Origin: Bacteroidales bacterium UBA755
GTDB lineage: Bacteria > Bacteroidota > Bacteroidia > Bacteroidales > UBA932
Assembly (NCBI GenBank): GCA_002297815.1
Contig: DBKH01000024.1
Span: 1 to 18,110 of the forward strand
Reading direction: 5' to 3'
DNA: 18,110 nucleotides
A program made the translations under genes and the position numbers. Below the pieces are notes generated by a model, which ran no database searches, was not told the origin of the DNA, and saw only the letters and a program-made list of their open reading frames with translations. Positions 6,532 to 13,607 of the stretch are shown one piece after another (the stretch's first letter is position 1; every line of letters begins with the position of its first letter).

Positions 6532-8307
6532 ATGTACAGAACACACACGTGCGGGGAACTCCGCATTGAGAATGTCGGGCAGAAGGTGACTCTTGCCGGT
6601 TGGGTGCAGAGGTCAAGGAAGCTCGGCGGAATGACTTTCATTGACTTGCGTGACCGCTACGGCATCACACAGCTTGTGCTTGAAGCCGATGCTGACGCAG
6701 CTTTGGTTGAGACTGCGACCTCTCTGGGCCGTGAATATGTCATTCAGGCCATCGGTGAGGTGGTCGAGCGTCAGAGCAAGAACGCCAAGATGGACACCGG
6801 TGACATCGAGATCAAACTAGAGGCCATCAACGTCCTCAACAAATCTGTCACACCTCCGTTCACGATTGAGGACGAGAGTGATGGTGGTGAGGATCTTCGC
6901 GCCAAGTACCGTTATCTTGACTTGAGAAGAAATCCGCTCCAGAAAGCATTGGCGTTGAGGCACAGACTTGCCCATGAGGTGCGCAACTACCTTGATGCCC
7001 ACGGATTTATGGAGATTGAGACGCCTTATCTCATCAAATCTACTCCTGAAGGAGCCCGTGACTTCGTGGTTCCTTCAAGAATGAATCCGGGCCAGTTCTA
7101 TGCCCTCCCTCAGTCCCCTCAGACCTTCAAACAGCTTCTGATGGTGGCCGGCTACGACCGCTATTTCCAGATTGTGCGCTGCTTCCGTGACGAGGATCTT
7201 CGCGCAGACCGTCAGCCGGAGTTCACACAGATTGACTGCGAGATGTCTTTCGTCGAGCAGGAGGATGTCTTGAATATGTTCGAGGGCATGATGAGGACGA
7301 TGTTCAAGAACGTTCTCGGAGTTGACATCCCGAACCCGATGCCAAGAATGAGCTGGTACGATGCTATGGACAAGTACGGCTCGGACAAGCCGGATGTCCG
7401 TTTTGGAATGACGATTCACGAGATCACCGACAAGGTGAAAGGCAAGGGCTTCTCTGTCCTTGAGGATGCCGCCTACGTTGGAGCTATCGCAGTTCCAGGG
7501 GGCGCTGAATATACTCGCAAGCAGATTGATGAACTGACCGAGTGGGTCAAGAGACCTCAGGTCGGTGCCAAGGGCTTGATCTACATCAAACTCAACTCTG
7601 ATAGTTCAGTGAAGTCATCAATCGACAAGTTCTACACCCCTGACGAACTGAAGGCCATCGCTGAGGCTGTTGAGGCCAAGACCGGAGACATTGTCTTCGT
7701 GATGTCCGGTGACGGCAAGCGCAAGGTTCAGACAATGTTGGGCGTTCTGCGTATCGAGATGGGCAACAGGCTCGGCCTGCGTGACCCTAAGGTTTTCGCA
7801 TCGCTTTGGATTGTCGATTTCCCGCTTTTGGAATGGAGTGAGGAAGACGGCCGTTTCTACGCCATGCACCATCCGTTCACGGCTCCGAAACCAGAGCACA
7901 TGGATCTCTTCTACAGCAACAAGAAAGAGGATCTCGAAAGGGTTTGCGCCAATGCCTACGACTTCGTTCTTAACGGCACTGAACTCGGTGGAGGTTCGAT
8001 CCGAATTCACGATGCTGAGGTTCAGAAGAGGATGTTCGAGGTACTGGGTATCGGTCCTGAGGAGGCTGAGTACAAATTCGGCTTCATCATCCATGCCTTC
8101 CAGTACGGTGCTCCGCCTCACGGAGGTCTGGCATTCGGTTTCGACCGCGTCTGCACCCTCTTCGCTGGCAAGGAGTCCATCCGTGATTTCATCGCCTTCC
8201 CGAAGAACAATCAGGGCCGCGACGTGATGATTGACTCTCCGTCTCAGATTGACCAGACCCAGCTTGACGAGCTCAATTTGGACATCCGTCCTCTTCCGGA
8301 GAAGTAA
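6532..8307 (+). CDS. aspS: Aspartyl-tRNA synthetase
   Basis: Class II aminoacyl-tRNA synthetase charging tRNA-Asp in the cytoplasm; 591 aa, the usual length of the bacterial type. An N-terminal OB-fold anticodon-binding domain (about 1-105) is followed by the catalytic core with motif 2 around RCFRDEDLRADRQPEFTQID (about residues 215-235). The bacterial GAD insertion occupies roughly 290-420, and motif 3 is GGLAFGFDRV near 530-539. The frame stays open upstream to 6409, but the ATG at 6532 gives the conserved N-terminus (MYRTHTCGEL) and lies after a -7 box, so it is preferred. At residue 31, Leu (in SRKLGG) occupies the place where non-discriminating AspRS enzymes such as that of Pseudomonas carry His. 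This suggests an enzyme restricted to tRNA-Asp; that reading is inference from known mutational work. The gene ends before a composite repeat and a long terminator. Confidence 0.97.
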   Translation: MYRTHTCGELRIENVGQKVTLAGWVQRSRKLGGMTFIDLRDRYGITQLVLEADADAALVETATSLGREYVIQAIGEVVERQSKNAKMDTGDIEIKLEAINVLNKSVTPPFTIEDESDGGEDLRAKYRYLDLRRNPLQKALALRHRLAHEVRNYLDAHGFMEIETPYLIKSTPEGARDFVVPSRMNPGQFYALPQSPQTFKQLLMVAGYDRYFQIVRCFRDEDLRADRQPEFTQIDCEMSFVEQEDVLNMFEGMMRTMFKNVLGVDIPNPMPRMSWYDAMDKYGSDKPDVRFGMTIHEITDKVKGKGFSVLEDAAYVGAIAVPGGAEYTRKQIDELTEWVKRPQVGAKGLIYIKLNSDSSVKSSIDKFYTPDELKAIAEAVEAKTGDIVFVMSGDGKRKVQTMLGVLRIEMGNRLGLRDPKVFASLWIVDFPLLEWSEEDGRFYAMHHPFTAPKPEHMDLFYSNKKEDLERVCANAYDFVLNGTELGGGSIRIHDAEVQKRMFEVLGIGPEEAEYKFGFIIHAFQYGAPPHGGLAFGFDRVCTLFAGKESIRDFIAFPKNNQGRDVMIDSPSQIDQTQLDELNLDIRPLPEK

Positions 8308-8321
8308 TATCGGTAAGACAA

Positions 8322-8369
8322 GGTCACTGAGCTTGTGGTTCGGCAGGCTCACCAACCATCGAAGTGACG
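8322..8369 (+). repeat. Composite palindromic repeat: type B inserted in the loop of type A
   Basis: Left A half GGTCACTGAGCTTG (8322-8335), then a 23-nt type B unit with arms TGGTT and AACCA (8336-8358), then right A half TCGAAGTGAC (8359-8368). Removing the middle restores an intact type A repeat up to its last base (G instead of C at 8369). It is the only copy outside coding sequence, lying between aspS and its terminator. Confidence 0.8.
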
Positions 8370-8385
8370 TAACATAAAAGACATA

Positions 8386-8425
8386 GAAAAGTGTGACCGA
8401 AAAGCGTTTTTCAGTCACACTTTTC
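8386..8425 (+). terminator. Intrinsic terminator after aspS
   Basis: A long hairpin: outer arms GAAAAGTGTGAC (8386-8397) and GTCACACTTTTC (8414-8425) are perfect complements. They continue, after one mismatch, into inner arms GAAAA and TTTTC. ATTTT follows. It separates aspS from the aminopeptidase promoter. Confidence 0.75.
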
Positions 8426-8456
8426 ATTTTGCGGAACAACTTTCCTGTCATTTTTG

Positions 8457-8464
8457 TATATTTG
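8457..8464 (+). promoter_or_regulatory. Bacteroidota -7 box for the aminopeptidase operon
   Basis: TATATTTG matches TAnnTTTG. The start site should lie near 8469, giving a leader of about 75 nt that contains the hairpin at 8473-8509. No -33 TTTG was found at 19-nt spacing. Confidence 0.5.
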
Positions 8465-8472
8465 TGTTTGTG

Positions 8473-8509
8473 GCCTTGACCGTCACGGGAGGACCTGTGA
8501 CTTCAAGGC
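8473..8509 (+). promoter_or_regulatory. Hairpin in the 5' leader of the aminopeptidase gene
   Basis: GCCTTG (8473-8478) pairs with CAAGGC (8504-8509), and GTCAC (8482-8486) pairs with GTGAC (8497-8501). The loop is 10 nt (GGGAGGACCT), with a small internal bulge between the stems. It starts almost at the predicted transcription start and ends 36 nt before the ATG. It matches no riboswitch I know and may simply stabilise the mRNA 5' end. Confidence 0.35.
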
Positions 8510-8545
8510 TTGCGGAAGTTTAAATCACATAAAAGACCTAAGAAT

Positions 8546-9988
8546 ATGTTCGCAAAGGAGATCTACATCGCAAGGCGCAAGACCTTGCTGGAGAAGATGG
8601 CTCAGACCGCTCCGCAAGGGAAACGTGGGATAGCACTGTTCGTGGGCAACGTTGAAGCCGCTGCCCAGTACAAGGACAACGCCTATAAATTCCGTCAGGA
8701 CTCTTCCTGGCTGTACTACTTTGGCCTCGATGAACCGCGCTACGCTGCCATTCTGGACCTTGACAGCGGGGAGGAGACCATCTTCGCTGATGATGTGGAG
8801 ATCGGAGACATCATCTGGATGGGACCTCAACCATCCGTTGCCTCAAAGGCGGCTGCGGTGGGTGTAAGTAATTCAGCTTCTTATGGTTCACTGAACATAG
8901 CCGTATCAAAGGCTCTTGCTACGGGCCGGAATATTCATTTCCTTCCACCGAGCCGCTACTATAACACGATGAAGCTAGCCGCTCTTGTAGGAATCTCCAA
9001 TGAGGATGTCGCAAAGGTAGCTCCTATTGATGAGGACGGTGGCAAACATGCGTCCAAGGAACTTGTTCAGGCCGTCATCTCCATGAGACTCGTGAAGGAA
9101 CAGTGTGAGATTGACCAGATTGATGATGCCGGTGCTCTCGGCCAGAGGATGCACACAGTCGCCCGTGAGAGCGTGAAGGTTGGCATCATTGAGCAGGAAA
9201 TTGTCGGCAAGATGGAGGGCGTGACACTCAGCGAAGGTTGGGGCGTGTCGTTCCCGACCATCCTTACCCAGCATGGAGAAACACTTCACAATCATCTGCA
9301 CGACAAAGTTATCGAGCCGGGCAAGCTGATGGTGATTGATGCTGGCGCTGAGAACAACATGCACTACGCTTCTGACTTTACCCGCACCCTGCCTACCAGC
9401 GGAAAGTTCACCCAAAAGCAGAGGGACATCTACCAGATTGTCTGCGACTGCAACGAATTGGCCTTCAAACTGACAAAGCCGGGAGTCACCTACAGGGACG
9501 TGCATCTGGCCGTTGCCAAGCTGATGCTTGAGGACCTTCGCTCGCTAGACATCGTGCGCGGCAATCTGGACAACATGCTCCACGAAGGCATTGCTGGACT
9601 CTTCCAGCCGCACGGACTTGGCCACAACATGGGTCTTGACGTTCACGACATGGAAGACCTCGGTGAGGATCTCGTAGGCTATGATCCGGACCAGAAGCGT
9701 TCCGCTCAGCTCGGCCTCGGAAGCCTCAGAATGGCCCGCAAACTTGTTCCTGGCAATGTTGTCACCGATGAGCCGGGGATCTACTTCATCCCAGCTCTCA
9801 TTGAGAAATGGAAAAGCGAGAAGCGCGACAAAGGCTTCGTGAACTACTACAAGCTGGAGCACGACTACCTCGATTTCGGAGGAATCCGTCTGGAGGACGA
9901 TGTCCTTGTGACCGAAGATGGCGCGCGTCGTACTGGCCCGAACCGTCTCCCGATTCAGCCGGACGATGTCGAGGCCGCCATGGCTTAG
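8546..9988 (+). CDS. pepP: Xaa-Pro aminopeptidase (aminopeptidase P, M24B family)
   Basis: A cytoplasmic dinuclear-metal peptidase removing N-terminal residues that precede proline; 480 aa. An N-terminal AMP_N-type domain (about 1-175, with QDSSWLYYFGLDEP) precedes the pita-bread catalytic domain. The five expected metal ligands are all visible: D265 in VIDAGAE, D277 in SDFTRTLP, H360 in GLGHNMG, E409 in TDEPGIY and E450 in IRLEDD. HEGIAGLFQPHGLGH carries the second catalytic histidine. The frame is open to a TTG at 8510, but ATG at 8546 (MFAKEIYIARR) gives the usual N-terminus and is chosen. It is the first gene of a likely operon with the DUF456 and flavo-iron-sulfur genes (22-nt gap, then 2 nt). 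No signal peptide is present. Confidence 0.95.
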   Translation: MFAKEIYIARRKTLLEKMAQTAPQGKRGIALFVGNVEAAAQYKDNAYKFRQDSSWLYYFGLDEPRYAAILDLDSGEETIFADDVEIGDIIWMGPQPSVASKAAAVGVSNSASYGSLNIAVSKALATGRNIHFLPPSRYYNTMKLAALVGISNEDVAKVAPIDEDGGKHASKELVQAVISMRLVKEQCEIDQIDDAGALGQRMHTVARESVKVGIIEQEIVGKMEGVTLSEGWGVSFPTILTQHGETLHNHLHDKVIEPGKLMVIDAGAENNMHYASDFTRTLPTSGKFTQKQRDIYQIVCDCNELAFKLTKPGVTYRDVHLAVAKLMLEDLRSLDIVRGNLDNMLHEGIAGLFQPHGLGHNMGLDVHDMEDLGEDLVGYDPDQKRSAQLGLGSLRMARKLVPGNVVTDEPGIYFIPALIEKWKSEKRDKGFVNYYKLEHDYLDFGGIRLEDDVLVTEDGARRTGPNRLPIQPDDVEAAMA

Positions 9989-10010
9989 GAATATATACTC
10001 TTGAATATTC

Positions 10011-10505
10011 ATGAGCGTTTTAGTCATCATCCTTGCCGTGCTGGCGGGAGTAATCGGCATTGTCGGCAGCATTGTTCCGGCTTTGCCTGGCCCTCCTGTC
10101 AGCTGGGTCGGGCTGATGATTCTTTATTTTTGGGGCAGCGGCACGAACGGTGCCGGGGATCCGATGTCGTTGACGTTCCTGCTTGTATGGCTGGGAATCA
10201 CAGTGGCGGTCACTGTCATTGACTATGTTGTCCCAGCGTGGTTCACCAAGATCACTGGCGGAACTAAGGCCGCAGGTAGGGGAGCAATGGCAGGAATGCT
10301 GGTCGGGATGTTTGTCCCACCGGTCGGAATCATCCTCGGTACTCTTCTCGGAGCCTTTTTTGCAGAGTTGGCATTCTCTGAGAAGAATGGCTGGGAGTCG
10401 GCCAAATCTGCTCTTGGGGCCTTTGCGGGCTTCCTTTGCGGCACTGGTGTCAAGTTGATAACCAGTGGAATGATGATGTATTACATAGTAGTGTATCTTA
10501 CTTGA
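10011..10505 (+). CDS. DUF456 family inner-membrane protein
   Basis: A 164-aa, highly hydrophobic protein with about four to five membrane segments. It is rich in glycine and has the typical DUF456 features: an N-terminal helix followed by PALPGPPVSWVGL, a central VIDYVVPAWFTK loop, GTKAAGRGAMAGMLVGMF, and FFAELAF before the last helices. The molecular role of DUF456 proteins is unknown. It begins 22 nt after the aminopeptidase stop, with a GAATATTC octamer touching the start codon (10003-10010). It ends 2 nt before the next gene's ATG, indicating translational coupling. Functional linkage to the neighbours is not evident beyond co-transcription. Confidence 0.9.
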   Translation: MSVLVIILAVLAGVIGIVGSIVPALPGPPVSWVGLMILYFWGSGTNGAGDPMSLTFLLVWLGITVAVTVIDYVVPAWFTKITGGTKAAGRGAMAGMLVGMFVPPVGIILGTLLGAFFAELAFSEKNGWESAKSALGAFAGFLCGTGVKLITSGMMMYYIVVYLT

Positions 10506-10507
10506 AT

Positions 10508-13500
10508 ATGGAAGAAAAATACTCTCGTTTTCTTGAGACTGTAAAGCATTTAGTCCCGAAGAACGGAATCTACACAGACGAGCTAAGGCGTTTCGCTTGG
10601 GGTACGGACGCTGGTTTTTACAGGCTTGTTCCGAGGATTGTTATCCGTTCGAATGACGAGAAAGAGGTCTCGAAGATTCTTGAGGCAGCATCGAAGTTTG
10701 ATGTTCCTGTAACATTCCGTGCAGCCGGAACCAGCCTTTCAGGCCAGTCTGTCAGCGATTCTGTACTAATTGTAGCTGGCAAGAACTGGGAGAGGTACAA
10801 GGTCTCCGAGGATGCTTCCGAAATCACACTTGAGCCAGGCATTGTCGGAGCTAGAGTAAATGCTATCCTGAAACCATTCGGGCGAAAGTTCGGTCCGGAT
10901 CCGGCCTCCATCGGGAGCTGTATGGTAGGCGGAATTGTGATGAATAATGCCTCCGGAATGAGCTGTGGAACCCACGCCAACAGTGACAGGGAACTGGAGA
11001 GTGTCCGGATAGTGTTCGTTGACGGAACTGTACTTGACACCGGAGACGAGACCTCCAGAAACTCTTTCCGTGCATCCCATCCGGATTTTATCAGGGAGAT
11101 TGAGGCGTTAAGGGACGAGATCCTCGCTGACAAAGAGCTCACCGACCGCATAAGGTACAAATATTCAATCAAGAACGTTACTGGACTCAACATATTCCCG
11201 TTCGTCAGGTTCCGCGATCCGTTCGACATCATTGCACACCTGCTTGTCGGTTCGGAGGGCACTTTGGCTTTTATGAGCCAAGTCACGATGAAGACTCTGC
11301 CGCTTCCGTCCAAAGAGGCGTCCGCGATGGTCTATTTCGGTACCATAAGGGAGGCCGCTGAGGCGGTTGTGGCTCTCAAGAAAGAGATTGACCCGGCTGT
11401 ACTTGATGCTGCCGAGTTGCTTGACAAACGTTCTTTGGCGTCTGTCGATGACCCGATGCTTAATGAATATCCCAGCAAGGATCTCACCGCTCTCTTGCTT
11501 CGTGTCACGGGCGCGGATCAGACAGACCTTGATGCGAATGTCAGGAAGTTGTCGGAGGTGCTTCACCGCTTTGCCGTCCTGAATGACGCTGAGGGTAACG
11601 CTTTCATATTCAGTAGCGTTCCTGCTGTCACCGGGAAGTATTGGGCCATCCGTTCGGGCATATTCCCTTCAGTTGGAGGAATGCGCCGTCAAGGTACGAC
11701 TTGCCTGATTGAGGACATCGCCTTTCACATTGAGGATCTTCCGGACGCAACAGTCGATCTGTCGGCCCTGTTGGACAAGCATGGCTACGATGATTCCTGC
11801 ATCTACGGCCACGCCCTTGAGGGGAACTTCCATTTCATCATCAACCAATCATTTGATTCTGGGGAGGAAGTTGACCGCTACGAGGCGATGATCCGTGATG
11901 TGGCTCAGATGGTTGTCGGGAAATATGATGGATCTTTGAAGGCAGAGCACGGAACGGGCAGGAATATGGCTCCGTTTGTTTCGTACGAGTGGGGCGAGAA
12001 AGCGTTCGGAATCATGAAACGTGTCAAGGAACTGTTTGATCCTAAGGGACTTCTTAACCATGGAGTGATATTTAATGACGATCCGAAATGTTTCTTGCGG
12101 AATTTCAAAGCCTTGCCAGTCCTAAAGCCTTGGACTGATGACGGGAAACCTGTCGAGCCTGAACTCGCCCAGGTTTATCAGAAACTGAACAAATGCATCG
12201 AGTGCGGTTTCTGCGAGGTGAATTGTCTTTCGTGTGGTTTCACGCTTTCCTCCAGGACCAGGATCGCTACACAGAGGGAAATCACTTTCCTGCGTGCGCT
12301 GCCAAATCCTACCTCCGAGGAACTTGCTCTAATGCGGACACTTGAGAAGGAATATTCCTACGCTGGGGAGCAGACTTGTGCTGGGGATGGCCTTTGTTCG
12401 ACATCCTGCCCGATGGGCATCAATGTGGCCGATCTGACTCACCAACTTAGGCGAATGAATATGCCTGCGGGGTCTTTGGGCTATGGTGTCTGGAACTTTG
12501 CGGCTGGGCACTACGCTGGTGTCAAGGCTGGCCTCAAAGGGGCTCTGCGTATGGCCACCGCTGGAGAGACTGTGCTTGGGGACCTAGCGATGAGCGGCCT
12601 CTGCCGCTGGCTCCACAATGCCGTCCGGCTTCCACTCTGGACTCCTGCCACCCCTAAGGCCTATAATATTCCTAAGTCGCTTAAGGCTTTGGTAAACTCA
12701 GTCGCTTCGGCAAGCTCAGCGACTAGTAAGCATTCTGCCACAGAACATACCGTTTCGGTCACTGAGGTCCGGTCGCTGAGCCTGTCGAAGCGCCCGGAAA
12801 CGCAGTCAGTGCCCCCTCAAACAAACAAAGTAGTCTATTTCCCTAGCTGCATCAACCAGATGATGGGCCTTCCGAAGCACCACCATGCAGTTGACAAACC
12901 CCTTGTCGAGGAGATTGTCAGCCTTCTGAACAAGGCGGGCTACGATGTAATATTCCCGAAGAACATGTCATCCCTTTGCTGCGGCACCATCTGGGAAAGC
13001 AAAGGCATGCCCGAAATCGCAGACAAAAAGACATCTGAACTAGAAGACGCTCTTTGGCAAGCCAGCGAGCATGGCCGCTACCCGGTTCTTTGTGACCAGA
13101 GCCCGTGCCTCCATCGTATGCAGCATAAAATCAAGAGGATGCGGCTTTACGAGCCGTCTGAGTTCATCCTTGATTTTTTGGCTGACAGACTAGATTTCCA
13201 CAAGACAGACACCCCTGTCGCCATCCACCTCACCTGCTCAATGCGCTTGATGCACAAGACCGACAAGATGCTTGAACTTGCCCGAATGTGCTCCTCCAAC
13301 GTGATTGTCCCCGAAGGCATCGGCTGCTGCGGTTTCGCTGGTGACAAAGGCATGACCCACCCGGAACTCAACAAGTACGCCCTCCGCAAGCTCAAATCCC
13401 AAATCCAAGGCATCCCCGTAGGCTACTCCAACAGCCGCACCTGCGAAATCGGCCTAGCCACCAACTCCGGCATCCCCTACGTCTCCATCACCTACCTGGT

Positions 13501-13549
13501 CAACCGCTGCACCACTGCTAAACTCCGGTCACTGAGCTTGCCGAAGTGA
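10508..13549 (+). CDS. YdiJ/D-lactate dehydrogenase-like FAD and Fe-S oxidoreductase
   Basis: A 1013-aa three-part enzyme like E. coli YdiJ (2-hydroxyglutarate/D-lactate-type dehydrogenases) that oxidises a 2-hydroxyacid and passes electrons through Fe-S centres. The FAD_binding_4 domain has RAAGTSLSGQS (71-81) and GGIVMNNASGM. An FAD-oxidase C domain contains HALEGNFHF and AEHGTGRN (near 480). A 4Fe-4S domain shows CIECGFCEVNC (from C563) and CAGDGLCSTSCP (from C624). The C-terminal cysteine-rich part has CCG motifs at C824 and C940. The ATG at 10508 overlaps no neighbour and gives the conserved start; the frame is open further upstream within the DUF456 gene. A linker near residues 730-765, between the Fe-S and CCG parts, is made of translated palindromic repeats. 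The stop codon lies inside another copy. The exact substrate is not determinable. Confidence 0.92.
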   Translation: MEEKYSRFLETVKHLVPKNGIYTDELRRFAWGTDAGFYRLVPRIVIRSNDEKEVSKILEAASKFDVPVTFRAAGTSLSGQSVSDSVLIVAGKNWERYKVSEDASEITLEPGIVGARVNAILKPFGRKFGPDPASIGSCMVGGIVMNNASGMSCGTHANSDRELESVRIVFVDGTVLDTGDETSRNSFRASHPDFIREIEALRDEILADKELTDRIRYKYSIKNVTGLNIFPFVRFRDPFDIIAHLLVGSEGTLAFMSQVTMKTLPLPSKEASAMVYFGTIREAAEAVVALKKEIDPAVLDAAELLDKRSLASVDDPMLNEYPSKDLTALLLRVTGADQTDLDANVRKLSEVLHRFAVLNDAEGNAFIFSSVPAVTGKYWAIRSGIFPSVGGMRRQGTTCLIEDIAFHIEDLPDATVDLSALLDKHGYDDSCIYGHALEGNFHFIINQSFDSGEEVDRYEAMIRDVAQMVVGKYDGSLKAEHGTGRNMAPFVSYEWGEKAFGIMKRVKELFDPKGLLNHGVIFNDDPKCFLRNFKALPVLKPWTDDGKPVEPELAQVYQKLNKCIECGFCEVNCLSCGFTLSSRTRIATQREITFLRALPNPTSEELALMRTLEKEYSYAGEQTCAGDGLCSTSCPMGINVADLTHQLRRMNMPAGSLGYGVWNFAAGHYAGVKAGLKGALRMATAGETVLGDLAMSGLCRWLHNAVRLPLWTPATPKAYNIPKSLKALVNSVASASSATSKHSATEHTVSVTEVRSLSLSKRPETQSVPPQTNKVVYFPSCINQMMGLPKHHHAVDKPLVEEIVSLLNKAGYDVIFPKNMSSLCCGTIWESKGMPEIADKKTSELEDALWQASEHGRYPVLCDQSPCLHRMQHKIKRMRLYEPSEFILDFLADRLDFHKTDTPVAIHLTCSMRLMHKTDKMLELARMCSSNVIVPEGIGCCGFAGDKGMTHPELNKYALRKLKSQIQGIPVGYSNSRTCEIGLATNSGIPYVSITYLVNRCTTAKLRSLSLPK
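12700..12724 (-). repeat. Palindromic repeat, type A inverted, variant arms
   Basis: Arms AGTCGCT and AGCGACT around core TCGGCAAGCTC. Compared with the consensus both arms changed together (GTCAC/GTGAC to GTCGC/GCGAC), keeping the stem. It is translated in the oxidoreductase as NSVASASSATS. Confidence 0.7.
12757..12794 (+). repeat. Tandem partial and variant type A repeats
   Basis: A partial type A start (GGTCACTGAG, 12757-12766) is followed after 4 nt by a fuller copy at 12771-12794 (GGTCGCT, core GAGCCTGTCGA, then AGCGCC). It is translated as VTEVRSLSLSKRP. The right arm reads AAGCGCC instead of AAGTGACC, which removes an in-frame TGA. Confidence 0.65.
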
Positions 13550-13551
13550 CC
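13527..13551 (+). repeat. Palindromic repeat, type A, carrying the stop codon of the oxidoreductase gene
   Basis: Arms GGTCACT/AGTGACC with loop GAGCTTGCCGA. It is read in the RSLSLPK frame, and the TGA in its right arm (13547-13549) ends the coding sequence. The hairpin lies at the convergent junction with the next operon but has no T tract. Confidence 0.8.
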
Positions 13552-13607
13552 TGTAAGCCTAAGTCTCAGCTCACTACTTTTCGAACTGACAGACGGCAGA
13601 GAGTCGC

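Noticed and set aside
7709..8227. A 172-codon + strand frame inside aspS
   Set aside because: Alternative frame of aspS; composition rich in Ser/Arg and no recognisable motif.
7618..8451. A 277-codon open frame on the - strand across the 3' half of aspS
   Set aside because: It is antisense to a strongly conserved aspS region, lacks a recognisable domain or signal, and is the kind of long shadow frame that biased codon use creates.
13552..13607. A terminator between the convergent oxidoreductase and TonB receptor genes
   Set aside because: The only hairpin is the palindromic repeat at 13527-13551, which lacks a T tract; nothing else in the gap pairs convincingly.
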